A stretch of 64,000 nucleotides of DNA from G958296245 sp965262055 (lineage in GTDB: Bacteria > Chloroflexota > Dehalococcoidia > Lucifugimonadales > G958296245), in assembly GCA_965262055.1 (NCBI GenBank), contig CBDHEI010000002.1, positions 186,001-250,000 of the forward strand, written 5' to 3'. The translations under genes and the position numbers were made by a program. Below are positions 30,739-39,766 of the stretch, piece after piece. How positions within the stretch are numbered: the stretch's first letter is position 1; every line of letters starts with the position of its first letter. The notes beneath the pieces were generated by a model. That model made no database searches, was not told the origin of the DNA, and worked only from the letters and a program-made list of their open reading frames with translations.

Positions 30739-32553
30739 TCAGGCCACGGCGCGGGTACGATGGAGACTGATCGAGGGAGAGCCTGCGCCGTTCACTTGGC
30801 CGTTCAGAGGCAGAAGGGCGTTGACGCGGTTAAAGAGGGCTGAGGCCCGCTCGATGGTCGCCTCGTCGATGTCGTCACGCAGTTGGGAGTGCTTTCCGAG
30901 CAGGTATGCCGCGGGACGGTTCCTGTCGAATTCGCCCCCGTCGATGCCGTGCTTCTCGAAGTAGGTCGCAACCCGCTCAGCGATCCTGGGGTTGCTGTCC
31001 GAGATCGACGAGCGAGTCAGGTCGGCGGGCAGGACGCCGTCGTAGGCGCGATTGACGAGCTTGAGGTAGAAGTCCGGCTCGAACAGGTCTTCGATGTCCG
31101 CGTCCCGCACCCTCGTCACCTCAACCCACCATATCGGATTGGTGTGGTGGGACTTGCCGTCCATCGTGAGTTCCTCGACCCGCTCCTTCTTGGTGGGGGT
31201 CACGTCCATGAGCACCGCCACAGTGGCGTGGTCTTCACTGAGCAGCGAGACGAAGATAGGGACGTTTTCCGCGGCGCCTACGGGGATCAGTACCCACCTG
31301 GGATCGAGTCGGGCGCCTCTGTTGGAGGCGACGACATCCCCCAGCACCTGGAGGTAGATCGTGTCGGATGGGCTGTTGACCATGAGGACGTGAGGCGCGA
31401 GGAAGAGGCGCTGCGCCATCTGGTAGCCGAGCGCGACCTGAAGCGGGAAGACGGTCTCGCTGTCGTTGCTCAGCACGTCGTCGCTCACGACGGTGCCGGT
31501 GTCGTTGAGGTCTTCGACCAGGCGGACGCTGTCGAGGCTCTCGAGGTCCACCATGAACGGCGAGTGGGTCGAGTAGATTACCTGGTGCTTCGCGGCGAGG
31601 CGCTCCTTGATGAAGCGAAGGAAGTCCGTCTGGCCCATCGCATGGAGATTGGTCCCGGGTTCGTCCAAGAGCAGGACCAGATCGTTAGTCCTCTCCTCCT
31701 CCAGGTTCGAGAAGTAGGTGAGGAAAGAGAAGAACCATACGAAGCCCCTCGACCGCTCATCGAACGGGACGGAGACCCGATGGCGGTCGTTCCATATCCG
31801 GGTGTGGAGGATCGTACCGCTGTTGAGGGGGGGCGGATCGTTCGGGTTGGCGCGCGACAGATCGAAATCTACCCTCAACTGCCTGTTCTGCTTCCAGAAC
31901 TCGAACAGCTCGTCGGAGATGCCGATGGCGGCCGATTCTAGCTCGGCCTTTAGGTGCTCATAGTTGGTCTGCGTCCGGAGTTCCTCGATGTCGGTACCGG
32001 CGACAGCCAGTAGCGAGAGGAAGGTCCTGTCGGCGTCGTCGAGCCCCCCCCCGCCGTCACGGCGCTCCAGGAGATTCTCGATAGAGATCCGGCCGCGCAT
32101 CGTGCTGTAGTTGTCGAAGTAGGCGAAGTGGGGCATGAGGCCCTCGAGGCGGTCTTCCACGTTTCTCCGGACGGCCGCTTCCGGCGACGGGTAGCTGAAC
32201 TCAAGGTCCCACGTCAGGTGGTTGGAGTAGTCCTTGTGGGCAACAATCCTAGGGGATGCGAGTTCCACGAATCTGGCAGCTTCTTCCTCGGACAGCCTGA
32301 ACTCGGCGCTGATGGCGGTTGCGGGCTGCGTGGGGTGAATCCGCTTGTAGCGAGCGTAGCCCTTCCGCGGGTAGTCCTTGAGGTCGAAGTCGCGATTGGC
32401 GCCCATCACTGGGTTCAGCTTCCTCAGAGCCTGCAGGAACGCGGTCTTACCCGATTCGTTCTTCCCGACGAGGCACGTTATCCCGTCGATAGATACCCAG
32501 CCCGAGTCGTCGATGCTCTTGAAGTTGGTAACTCTGGCGCGGACGAACTCCAT
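30739..32553 (-). CDS. OLD-family AAA ATPase with degenerate Toprim domain
   Basis: 604 residues from the ATG at 32553, chosen because GGGAGGAGACGG precedes it; a longer start at 32589 lacks a site. The N-terminal half is an SMC/ABC-like ATPase: Walker A GKNESGKT at residues 30-37 after FKSIDDSG, and Walker B LVLLLDEPG near residue 300 followed by a conserved-type STHSPFMVD segment (D-loop and switch histidine). The C-terminal half aligns in pattern with the Toprim nuclease of OLD proteins, but the catalytic glutamate position reads MVNSPSD instead of the usual VEGxSD, and the DxD motif is VLMDVTPTKK. Nuclease activity is therefore doubtful. OLD-like proteins include phage-exclusion nucleases and GajA of Gabija; no UvrD-like GajB is beside it. 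Probably a solitary defence or repair ATPase. Confidence 0.85.
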   Translation of the reverse strand: MEFVRARVTNFKSIDDSGWVSIDGITCLVGKNESGKTAFLQALRKLNPVMGANRDFDLKDYPRKGYARYKRIHPTQPATAISAEFRLSEEEAARFVELASPRIVAHKDYSNHLTWDLEFSYPSPEAAVRRNVEDRLEGLMPHFAYFDNYSTMRGRISIENLLERRDGGGGLDDADRTFLSLLAVAGTDIEELRTQTNYEHLKAELESAAIGISDELFEFWKQNRQLRVDFDLSRANPNDPPPLNSGTILHTRIWNDRHRVSVPFDERSRGFVWFFSFLTYFSNLEEERTNDLVLLLDEPGTNLHAMGQTDFLRFIKERLAAKHQVIYSTHSPFMVDLESLDSVRLVEDLNDTGTVVSDDVLSNDSETVFPLQVALGYQMAQRLFLAPHVLMVNSPSDTIYLQVLGDVVASNRGARLDPRWVLIPVGAAENVPIFVSLLSEDHATVAVLMDVTPTKKERVEELTMDGKSHHTNPIWWVEVTRVRDADIEDLFEPDFYLKLVNRAYDGVLPADLTRSSISDSNPRIAERVATYFEKHGIDGGEFDRNRPAAYLLGKHSQLRDDIDEATIERASALFNRVNALLPLNGQVNGAGSPSISLHRTRAVA

Positions 32554-32752
32554 CCGTCTCCTCCCGTAGTGTATGTTTCGACCCATCAACCGGGGCCGAG
32601 GTCATTGCCGACAGAGGCAGCGTACGCAGCGGGAGACTGGGCTTCAAGGTGTTTTGGGTGTAATTTCGTACAGTTGCTAAACAAAGTTTTAGGAGACGTA
32701 TGGAATGGACGTCGCTGGGGGGCGGACTAGGCCGTGGGGGAGGGCAGAGGGG

Positions 32753-33109
32753 TGGTGGAGACGGGGGAGAGTCGAACTCCCCGTCCAGAAGAGCCGCAGT
32801 ACCAGGACGTCTACAGGCTTAGCCGGCGAGAAGGTCTCGCCCCGGCGGTCCCTACCGGCCCGGGACTTCGCCAAGGCCAGCCGATAAGTCTTAGGCCGCG
32901 TCTTATCGGTGTCGGAGCGGCCGCACCCCAATTAATGTCGCCCGTTCGGCCCCCTTGGGTGAGGGACCGGCGGACGCTAGCCGCCTATCAGGCGGCTAGA
33001 GCCAGCTCTCTGTTAGTGCCAGTTACTTGGGTGCCACCTGATTATCGAGGTTGGTGGCGCCTCGGCCTGCAGTCCGGCTGAAACTCCCCTGTCGAACCCA
33101 CGCGTCCCC
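32753..33109 (-). ncRNA. ssrA: Transfer-messenger RNA (tmRNA)
   Basis: 357-nt one-piece tmRNA. The 5' end GGGGACGCGTGGGTTCGACA and the 3' end with the T-arm GGGGAGTTCGACTCTCCCC and encoded CCA are diagnostic. GGGGACG pairs with CGTCTCC as a 7-bp acceptor stem (one G-U). The tag frame, about 100 bases from the 5' end, reads GTNRELALAA then TGA, so resumption is probably on a glycine codon (GGC). Several stable hairpins (pseudoknots) follow. tmRNA frees stalled ribosomes and tags the unfinished protein for proteolysis. A TAGAAT sequence 9 bases upstream of the 5' end could be its -10 box. Confidence 0.95.
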
Positions 33110-33209
33110 ACGGAGTCAATTCTACCAGAACGGACCGTGCCGGGCTGCCTGCTTAGTCAATTCCAGCTAAGGTAGGAGAGACTTCGTCGGATCCAGAGGT
33201 CATGGGCCC

Positions 33210-34376
33210 TTAGTTGTAGGTCTCGATGGCTGTACGCCACTTGGCGATCAGATCCCAGTCGTACTCCACGCCTAGGCCCGGGCCCTGGGGCACGGGGAAA
33301 TTGCCGTTCTCGTCCGCGGCGTCCAGCTCGTCTCTGTAGTCGTCCTTGTAGACGGGCACGTAGTTGTAATTGGGTGCCTTGGGGTGAGAGCCGGACAGCT
33401 CGTAGTAGTTGGTGTTGCGTATGGCCGCTACGCACTGACGCTGAGCGGGGCCGGGGCTGTGGAACTCTATGTCGAGGCCGAGACCCTCGGCGGCGTGGGC
33501 GACCTTCATCACTCCCGTGATCCCCTCGAAGGCGACATCGCCCCTGATGAAGTCGGTTGCCTCCGCCACCATGAAGTCGACGTGCGGCTCGACGCCCCGG
33601 ATGTGCTCACTTATCAGGAGGGGAGTCCTGATTAGCTGGCGCAGCTTGCGGTGCGCGAACATCGACGTGCCCATGTCGAGGAAGGGGTCTTCGTACCAGA
33701 AGTACTCGGCCTCGTCGCAGGCTCTTCCCAGCTTCACGGCGTCGCCGAATGTGACGAGCGCGTTGTAGGGGTCGAGCATCATGTCCATTCTGCCGCCCAC
33801 GCGCTCGGCGACCTTGTGGACGGTCTCGATTTCGCGGGGGACGTGACCGTTCTCCCAGCCGTGGATCTTGTAGCCCGGGTAGCCCGCCTCGAGGCACTGC
33901 TGGGCGAAGTCGGCGTAGGATTCCGGAGAATCGAGGCCCCCTGTCCTGCCCTCCTCGCCGTGTAGCGTTGCCACGTAGGTCGGCAGGGTCTCCTTGTAGC
34001 CGCCCAGGAGCTGGTGGATAGGGGCGCCGTGATACTTGCCGGCCAGGTCCCATAGAGCGATGTCGATGGGCGCCAGGCCGACCCTGTTCATCCTCGTGGC
34101 GTGGCCCACGCGGGTGTATATCCACTCGCGCTGGAGGGCGTTGGTTCCGATCAGGAAGTCGACGAAGGAAGGCAGCGCGGCGTAGTCGGCTGGCATACCG
34201 CCGACGAACTCGCCGACGGGACCGGTGTCGGTGAGGATGCGTATTGCGTAGGCGGTGCGCTCGGACCGGGCGCCTGGGCTGTAGGCGATCCCGCCGTCCT
34301 CATGGCGGGCGATGTCCAGCTTCTCAAACTTGAACTCGTGAACTTCAATGCTCGTGATCTTCGGGCCCTTGGCCAT
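33210..34376 (-). CDS. Enolase-superfamily (mandelate racemase/muconate lactonizing-like) enzyme
   Basis: 388 residues. The enolase superfamily abstracts the proton alpha to a carboxylate with a divalent metal; members here are usually sugar-acid dehydratases. Visible catalytic set: Lys170 and His172 (YKIHG) on the second barrel strand, metal ligands Asp202 (MLDPYN), Glu229 (WYEDP) and Glu257 (ISEH), and the general base His306 (FHSPGP). The N-terminal capping domain is present (residues 1-130). The Lys-x-His arrangement with a His base places it in the mandelate racemase/dehydratase group, but the substrate cannot be told. AGAGGTG gives a good ribosome-binding site for the ATG at 34376. An IS is inserted only 14 bases upstream of the start codon, so its native promoter is separated from it. 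Confidence 0.9.
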   Translation of the reverse strand: MAKGPKITSIEVHEFKFEKLDIARHEDGGIAYSPGARSERTAYAIRILTDTGPVGEFVGGMPADYAALPSFVDFLIGTNALQREWIYTRVGHATRMNRVGLAPIDIALWDLAGKYHGAPIHQLLGGYKETLPTYVATLHGEEGRTGGLDSPESYADFAQQCLEAGYPGYKIHGWENGHVPREIETVHKVAERVGGRMDMMLDPYNALVTFGDAVKLGRACDEAEYFWYEDPFLDMGTSMFAHRKLRQLIRTPLLISEHIRGVEPHVDFMVAEATDFIRGDVAFEGITGVMKVAHAAEGLGLDIEFHSPGPAQRQCVAAIRNTNYYELSGSHPKAPNYNYVPVYKDDYRDELDAADENGNFPVPQGPGLGVEYDWDLIAKWRTAIETYN

Positions 34377-34390
34377 GACACACCTCTAAA

Positions 34391-36096
34391 CCCGAATCCA
34401 CCGAAAGACGACTTTGGGGACAGTCCTTGAAGAAGCCAGAGGGTGCTCCTCTGAATCTGGGAGAATGGTTTTGAAACAGAAAACCGCCCGGAAACAAGGA
34501 GCACCCAGTAGATGCTGCCACAGAATAATCCCGACCGTATCCGCGTCGTCTTTGACGACCACCGCCTGGTGGCCAATGCCGGCCTGCTCCTGCCGGCCAC
34601 CCTTGCACAGCACCTGGGCCTGCGGGAACTCGTCGACCATCACCTCGACCTAGGCTGCGCATCGGGGCGGGCGAACACGGGGGACAAAATGCTGACGCTG
34701 GTCGCTTCCGCGCTGGCGGGCGGCGACTTCATCGACGACGCCGATGCGCTGCGTGCTGGTGGGACGGTCGGTGTTCTCGGCTGCGTGGTCAAGGCGCCAT
34801 CCACCCTGGGCACCTTCCTGCGCAGCTTCCGGTGGGGGCATGTCCGTCAACTCGACCGGGTGAGCCGCCAGTTGCTGGCACGCGCATGGGCCGCTGGGGC
34901 CGGACCCGGCGACTCGCCCCTTACCATCGACCTGGACTCCACCATCTGCGAGACCTATGGACTGGACAAAGAAGGGGCGCGACACCACAACTACACCGGC
35001 GTGCGGGGCTATCACCCACTGCTGGCCATCGCCGCCGGAACCGGCGATGTGCTGATGTCCCGGCTGCGCGAGGGCCGTGCCAACACCGCTCGCGGCGCTG
35101 CCCACTTCCTGCGTGAAACGGTGGGGCGGGTGCGCTACGGTAGGGCCAGCGGCCAACTCACGGTGCGCGCCGACAGCGGCTTCTACGCCCACGCTCTCGT
35201 CGCCGTCTGCCGCGAGATGAGTGTCCGCTTCTCCATCACCATCCGCCAGCACAAAGGCCTGCGGGAGTTGATTGAGGCGATCCCCGAGCAGGACTGGACG
35301 CCGATTCCCTACTGGATGGACGGCGCCGCCGATGTGGCCGAGACCACCTATACCCCCTTCCAGAGTGAACCCGACGCCGCGCCGGTGCGGCTCATCGTCC
35401 GGCGGGTGAAGCCCACGCCCGGTTCCCAGTTGGCCCTCTTCGCCACCTACAGCTATCACGGCTTCATCACCGACCGGGACGGGGAAACCCTGGAACTGGA
35501 GGCCGATCATCGCCGCCACGCCGAGATCGAGAACGCCATTCGAGACCTGAAACACGGCGTCGGACTCAACCATCTCCCCTCGGGGCGCTTCGCCGCCAAC
35601 GGCGCCTGGCTGGCGGTGCAGGTGATGGCACACAACCTCGCCCGCTGGACAGCGCGCATCGGTCTGGCCGAACGGACCGTGACCACCAAGACCCTCAGGC
35701 GGCGGGTCTTCGCTCTGGTGGGACGGATCACCCGCTCGGCGCGCCGCCTTACCCTGCATCTTCCCCAGCATTGGACTTGGGAAACCCAGTTCACTCGCGC
35801 CATGGCCCGGCTGCGAGCCATTCCACTCCCCGCCTGAACTGCCAGCCTGCAACTGACCCAACTTCCCTGAAAACTCGTGCCACCCCGGTCCCGCGAGAGT
35901 TCCCTGCTGCGTATTCTCTCGCCATCCCGCGCATCGCAGCTCCCGCAGAGGGCCATAGGGGCGCAAGGCGGCGACTGAAGACCGTTCGCCGACCTTCCAA
36001 TCTACCCCAATGAGCCCAGCCATCTCCCCTGTAGCTCCCTCACCCACCCTGCCGCTGTCCTCACGCCGTCCATCGGTGTCCTTCGGTGGATTCGGG
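34391..36096 (+). mobile_element. IS1380-family element, copy B (1,706 bp)
   Basis: Same element as copy A, with the same terminal repeats CCCGAATCCACCGAA, and flanked by a perfect 5-bp direct repeat CTAAA (34386-34390 and 36097-36101). One base longer than copy A because of an extra T near 35996. It is inserted between the enolase-superfamily gene and the biotin carrier gene, directly upstream of the former's ribosome-binding site, with its transposase pointing away from both. Confidence 0.95.
34512..35837 (+). CDS. IS1380-family transposase (copy B)
   Basis: 441 residues, apparently identical to the copy A protein except Met in place of Leu at GDK-M-LTL. All catalytic blocks are intact: TIDLDSTICETYG, LTVRADSGFY and HAEIENAIRDLKHG. 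Same ATG and AAGGAG ribosome-binding site as copy A. A full-length, probably functional copy. Confidence 0.95.
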   Translation: MLPQNNPDRIRVVFDDHRLVANAGLLLPATLAQHLGLRELVDHHLDLGCASGRANTGDKMLTLVASALAGGDFIDDADALRAGGTVGVLGCVVKAPSTLGTFLRSFRWGHVRQLDRVSRQLLARAWAAGAGPGDSPLTIDLDSTICETYGLDKEGARHHNYTGVRGYHPLLAIAAGTGDVLMSRLREGRANTARGAAHFLRETVGRVRYGRASGQLTVRADSGFYAHALVAVCREMSVRFSITIRQHKGLRELIEAIPEQDWTPIPYWMDGAADVAETTYTPFQSEPDAAPVRLIVRRVKPTPGSQLALFATYSYHGFITDRDGETLELEADHRRHAEIENAIRDLKHGVGLNHLPSGRFAANGAWLAVQVMAHNLARWTARIGLAERTVTTKTLRRRVFALVGRITRSARRLTLHLPQHWTWETQFTRAMARLRAIPLPA

Positions 36097-36184
36097 CTAA
36101 AGCGTCGGTGGCGAGAGTATAGCGGCTTTCGGGACGCGCCGAGAGCAGTGTGCAAGGCGCCGAGGCCAGTCCGCGTCGGTCCGC

Positions 36185-36637
36185 CTACTCCAGGTCTACT
36201 ATGGGCGCGCCGTCGGGGACTTGCTGGCCCGGTTGCACGTGCACCGTCTTTACTATGCCGGACCAGTCGGCCCTAAGCGTCTGCTGCATCTTCATGGCCT
36301 CCAGCACGCACACCTCGTCTCCCGTCACAACCTGGTCGCCTGCGGAGACGGCGACGGAGAATACGACCCCCGGCATGGGGGTGCGGAAGGTCCGGCCGGG
36401 GGCAGGCTCCGCTGAGGGAGAGATTTCGGTCTTGGGCTCGCTGCGCGTTTCCGGCTCAGGCTCCGCCGCCTGAGCCGCGGTCGGCTGCCCTAGCGCCACC
36501 TCTACCAGCTCGCCGTCGACCCGGACTCGCGCCGGGTCCGTCGTCAGATCCACGGCCTCGACCGTGTACCAAGTGTCGCCCACCTGGACTCGCAGGGTGG
36601 GGGTATCGCCGCCGGTGGAGCGGTTAGAGGGGGCCAT
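36185..36637 (-). CDS. Biotin carrier protein of a sodium-pump decarboxylase/carboxylase
   Basis: 150 residues. The C-terminal 75 residues form a biotinyl domain with the attachment Lys116 in the canonical EAMKM motif, the PMPG start and closing QQVPDGAPIVDLE. A Pro/Ala/Glu-rich flexible linker (about 52-82) joins it to a small N-terminal domain. In this family the carrier takes CO2 from the carboxyltransferase subunit to the membrane beta subunit. The start codon lies within the 3' end of the beta-subunit gene (14-base overlap), so translation is coupled. The alpha carboxyltransferase subunit is not in the window. Confidence 0.9.
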   Translation of the reverse strand: MAPSNRSTGGDTPTLRVQVGDTWYTVEAVDLTTDPARVRVDGELVEVALGQPTAAQAAEPEPETRSEPKTEISPSAEPAPGRTFRTPMPGVVFSVAVSAGDQVVTGDEVCVLEAMKMQQTLRADWSGIVKTVHVQPGQQVPDGAPIVDLE

Positions 36638-37781
36638 CGGTCAACAGCAGGGAGATGAAGACGCCGGCGACTACGGCGGAGCCGATGACGCCCGCTACGT
36701 TTGGCCCCATGGCGTGGGCCAGCAGGAAGACCCTGGGGCTCGACTCCTGCCCGACGTTGTGGGATATCCGCGCGGCCATGGGCACGGCGGACACGCCTGC
36801 GGAGCCGATCAGGGGGTTGATCTTCTCCTTCAGAAAGAGGTTCATCAGCTTAGCGAACAGCAGGCCGCCCACGGTGCCGCACGCAAAGGCCAGTAGGCCA
36901 AGACCAAGTATCTGTAGCGTCTGGAGCTGGAAGACGACGTCGGCCTCCAGCTTAGTGCCGACGGTGATCATAAGGAAGATGGTCGCGATGTTCAGGAGCT
37001 CGTTAGAGGCGGCGCCAGAGAGACGCGGGACTACGCCGCTCTCCTTGAACAGGTTCCCGATCATGAACATGGCGATGAGCGGGGCCGAGGCGGGTACAGC
37101 GAGGATGATCAGAACCATGGCGATGGACGGGAAGAGCAGCTTCTCCAGCTGCGACACCTCGCGGGGCGGCTTCATCTCGATCTCGCGTTCCCGGCGCGTG
37201 GTCAGCAGCTTCATCAGCGGGGGCTGGATGAAGACGACGCTGGCCATGTAGGTGTAGGCGATGACCGCCGTGATGCCGAGGATTTCCGGCGCTAGTACGG
37301 CGGACAGGAAGATCGTCGTGGGGCCGTCCGCGCCGCCGATTATCCCTATCGCCGCCGCCTCGTTGAGGTCGAAGCCGGTGGCGAGGGCCCCCCAGAAGGC
37401 GACGAATATGCCGACCTGAGCGGCGGCGCCAAGTAGGAGCGTCTTGGGGTTGGCGATGAGCGGGGAGAAATCCTGCATCGCGCCTAGGCCGAGGAATATC
37501 AATGGGGGGAGGATGTTCCACAGCGACAGTAGGTAGTGGAGTATGACCCCGAAGAGGCCGGACTCCTGTGGGGTGACCGAACCGGAGACGAAATTGGCCA
37601 TGCCGTGGGCCGGCAGATTCGTGAGCACTATGCCGAGGCCTATGGGGAGCAGTACATACGGCTCCCTCTTCTGCTTGACGGCCACGAAGATGAACCCGAA
37701 GCCCACGATGAGCATGACCACGGCCCGCCAATCGAGCTTGGCCGCGCCGGACGCCTCTATGAAATTAACAAGGTCCTGCAA
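36624..37781 (-). CDS. oadB: Sodium-translocating decarboxylase, beta subunit
   Basis: Polytopic membrane protein of 385 residues that decarboxylates carboxybiotin and pumps sodium ions. About ten hydrophobic segments are seen. The family hallmark IGGADGPTTIF is present with the functional Asp152, and the second repeat carries GSAGVSAVPMAARISHNVGQ near residues 335-355 with the conserved Ser and Arg in the translocation path. The closing HAMGPNVAGVIGSAVVAG is typical. It lies between the gamma subunit gene and the biotin carrier, all on the minus strand. Whether the substrate is oxaloacetate, malonyl-CoA, methylmalonyl-CoA or glutaconyl-CoA cannot be told without the alpha subunit. Confidence 0.95.
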   Translation of the reverse strand: MQDLVNFIEASGAAKLDWRAVVMLIVGFGFIFVAVKQKREPYVLLPIGLGIVLTNLPAHGMANFVSGSVTPQESGLFGVILHYLLSLWNILPPLIFLGLGAMQDFSPLIANPKTLLLGAAAQVGIFVAFWGALATGFDLNEAAAIGIIGGADGPTTIFLSAVLAPEILGITAVIAYTYMASVVFIQPPLMKLLTTRREREIEMKPPREVSQLEKLLFPSIAMVLIILAVPASAPLIAMFMIGNLFKESGVVPRLSGAASNELLNIATIFLMITVGTKLEADVVFQLQTLQILGLGLLAFACGTVGGLLFAKLMNLFLKEKINPLIGSAGVSAVPMAARISHNVGQESSPRVFLLAHAMGPNVAGVIGSAVVAGVFISLLLTDGPL

Positions 37782-37826
37782 TTGGTCTCCCGGAAAGGTG
37801 GCGGTCGTTGCCGGTATCCGAGACGG

Positions 37827-38072
37827 TCACTCGACGGCGTCTTCGCTCCGCGCCAGCAGCGCGTTGACAGCCACGACGGCGGCTAGGGCTTTGTCCCGAT
37901 CGCCGGGCTTGGGCCCCGAAGCCGCTCGCCTCCGCTCGCCGATGCCTGCTACCGCCGCCATGGCATACATGACCAGCGTCAGCACGATGAGCAGCGTGAA
38001 AGCGGTGCCTATCCCTATCGCGGTGAGCCTGATTCCCTGGTCTACGATGGCCTGGTCTATGGCGACCCTCAC
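37827..38072 (-). CDS. oadG: Sodium-pump decarboxylase, gamma subunit
   Basis: 81 residues with one strong transmembrane helix (about 17-42, LTAIGIGTAFTLLIVLTLVMYAMAAVAGI) and a charged cytoplasmic tail, the usual OadG layout. The small subunit stabilises the alpha-beta complex. First gene of a three-gene unit with oadB (45-base gap) and the biotin carrier, divergent from pxpABC. Identity rests on size, topology and neighbours, as the sequence itself is poorly conserved. Confidence 0.8.
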   Translation of the reverse strand: MRVAIDQAIVDQGIRLTAIGIGTAFTLLIVLTLVMYAMAAVAGIGERRRAASGPKPGDRDKALAAVVAVNALLARSEDAVE

Positions 38073-38179
38073 GGCAGAAAGCTGCGAAGGGGATTGTACA
38101 ATGCGCCTCGGCGGCCAGTCTACGGAGCGCGGCGAGAGCGTCGGCCAGCGGTGCCTTCCCAGTAGCGGCGGGGGTGCGG

Positions 38180-38209
38180 TTGCTGGGGTTGGGGGGCGGC
38201 GGATATAAT
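38180..38209 (+). promoter_or_regulatory. Promoter for pxpABC
   Basis: TTGCTG, an 18-bp spacer and a perfect TATAAT (38204-38209). The pxpA ATG lies 37 bases downstream. It sits in the 173-base gap between the divergent oadG and pxpA genes. Confidence 0.5.
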
Positions 38210-38245
38210 CTGCAGTTAGGAAGCGGGTACAGAGAGCCGGGTGTC

Positions 38246-39010
38246 ATGGGCGTTAAGATCGACCTCAACTGCGACATGGGCGAGAGCTTCGGGATGTACA
38301 AGATGGGCCTCGACGAGGAGGTCATCGAGTACATCAGCTCGGCTAGCATCGCCTGCGGCTTCCACGCCGGGGACCCGGCTTGGATGCGCCACACGGTGGA
38401 GCTGGCCGAGGCCAACGGAGTGGCCATCGGCGCGCACCCAAGCTACCCAGACCTGGTTGGATTCGGGCGGAGGAACATGTCGGTGACGCCGGACGAGGCC
38501 AAGGCGGACATCGTCTACCAGGTTGGGGCGCTGCAGGCGTTCACCAAGTCTAAGCGGCTCCAGCACGTCAAGCCTCACGGCGCTATGTACAACCAGGCGG
38601 TGGACGACGAGGAGTTGGCGCGGGCCATCTGCGAGGCGGTGCGCGACGTGGACCCGGAGATGGTCGTTGTCGCGCTGGCGGGCTCCCGGTGGGTGGAGGT
38701 GGCGCACGAGATGGGGGTGCGGGTGGGGCGCGAGATCTTCGCGGACCGCGCGCTCAACCCCGACGGCACGCTCGTTTCCAGGTCGAAGCCGGGCTCCGTG
38801 CTGCACGACGTGGACGAGGTGGCGGACCGGAGCGTGCGGATGGTCACCGAAGGGCTGGCTACCGCCATTACGGGGGAGGTGATCGAGGTCGAGGCCGAGA
38901 GTCTGTGCATTCATGGGGACACGCCGGGGGCCGTCCAGATGGCCGCCGCCGTCAAGCGCGGGCTGGAAGACGCCGGCGTTTCGATCACCCCGCTGTCGCA
39001 GCTCGTATAG
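38246..39010 (+). CDS. pxpA: 5-oxoprolinase subunit A (LamB/YcsF family)
   Basis: With PxpB and PxpC hydrolyses 5-oxoproline (pyroglutamate) to glutamate using ATP. 254 residues, standard length. Family motifs: KIDLNCDMGESFG at the start, SASIACGFHAGDP (about 32-44), GAHPSYPDLVGFGRR (about 65-79), VKPHGAMYNQ (about 112-121) and the closing CIHGDTPGAVQMA. Conserved His and Asp residues in these motifs are the expected active-site set. The ATG at 38246 was chosen over an upstream in-frame extension because homology starts there. First of four genes, 36 bases before pxpB. Confidence 0.95.
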   Translation: MGVKIDLNCDMGESFGMYKMGLDEEVIEYISSASIACGFHAGDPAWMRHTVELAEANGVAIGAHPSYPDLVGFGRRNMSVTPDEAKADIVYQVGALQAFTKSKRLQHVKPHGAMYNQAVDDEELARAICEAVRDVDPEMVVVALAGSRWVEVAHEMGVRVGREIFADRALNPDGTLVSRSKPGSVLHDVDEVADRSVRMVTEGLATAITGEVIEVEAESLCIHGDTPGAVQMAAAVKRGLEDAGVSITPLSQLV

Positions 39011-39046
39011 CGGCCCGTCAGGGTCGTTCCCGAATCGCCTCCGCAG

Positions 39047-39766
39047 ATGTACGATTCTCCCAAGTTCCTGCCCGCCGGCGACCAGGCGCTCGTCGTGGAG
39101 ATAGGCGACGTGATCTCCCCCGAGTGCAACCGCCGGGTGAACCAGCTTCTCGGCGCGATAGAGGAGGGCGGCGTCCGGGGCGTCGTCGATCTCGTACCCA
39201 CCTACCGGTCGCTCATGGTCCAGTACGACCCGATGCTGGTGTCCTTCGAGGACTTGCGAGAGGCAATCTCCGAGGTTGGGTCCAAGCTCAAGGATGGGAA
39301 GGCGGGCGGCGGGCGGCTCGTCGAGATACCGACGCTCTACGGCGGCGAGTACGGCCCCGATCTTGAGTTCGTTGCAGAGCAGGCGGGGCTATCCGTCGAG
39401 GATGCGATGCAACTCCATTCGAGCGTGGACTATCTGGTGTACATGATGGGCTTCACGCCGGGGTTCCCGTACCTCGGAGGGCTACCAGAGAGGCTTGCGA
39501 CGCCGAGGCTGACGACTCCGCGTACCGTCATTCCCGCCGGCTCGGTGGGGATCGCGGAGAGCCAGACGGGGGTGTACCCGCTGGCCAGCCCCGGGGGCTG
39601 GCAACTGATAGGCCGCACACCGTTGAGGCTGTTCGACGTCGAGCGCGACCCGCCGTCGCTCATATCGGCGGGGGACCGGGTGCGGTTCGTCCCCCTCGGG
39701 AGCGAGGAGGAGTACCTGAGCATCGAGGAGGCCACGGCCTTGGGCGAGTACGAGGCCGCCCAATGA
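39047..39766 (+). CDS. pxpB: 5-oxoprolinase subunit B
   Basis: 239 residues. Kinase-inhibitor-like family partner of PxpC. Hallmarks are GDQALVVEIGD near the N-terminus, IPTLYGGEYGPDL (about 99-111), GFTPGFPYLGGLPERLATPR (about 133-152), IPAGSVGIA, and GGWQLIGRTPLRLFD (about 184-198). Its ATG begins after a GCAGATGT context with weak Shine-Dalgarno; the stop overlaps the start of pxpC by 4 bases, implying coupled translation. Confidence 0.95.
   Translation: MYDSPKFLPAGDQALVVEIGDVISPECNRRVNQLLGAIEEGGVRGVVDLVPTYRSLMVQYDPMLVSFEDLREAISEVGSKLKDGKAGGGRLVEIPTLYGGEYGPDLEFVAEQAGLSVEDAMQLHSSVDYLVYMMGFTPGFPYLGGLPERLATPRLTTPRTVIPAGSVGIAESQTGVYPLASPGGWQLIGRTPLRLFDVERDPPSLISAGDRVRFVPLGSEEEYLSIEEATALGEYEAAQ

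Noticed and set aside
30739..32553. Gabija defence system
   Set aside because: Only a GajA-like protein is present; no UvrD-type helicase gene flanks it and the Toprim site is altered.
38174..38245. Upstream extension of pxpA
   Set aside because: It would run through the promoter -10 region and the family sequence starts only at 38246.
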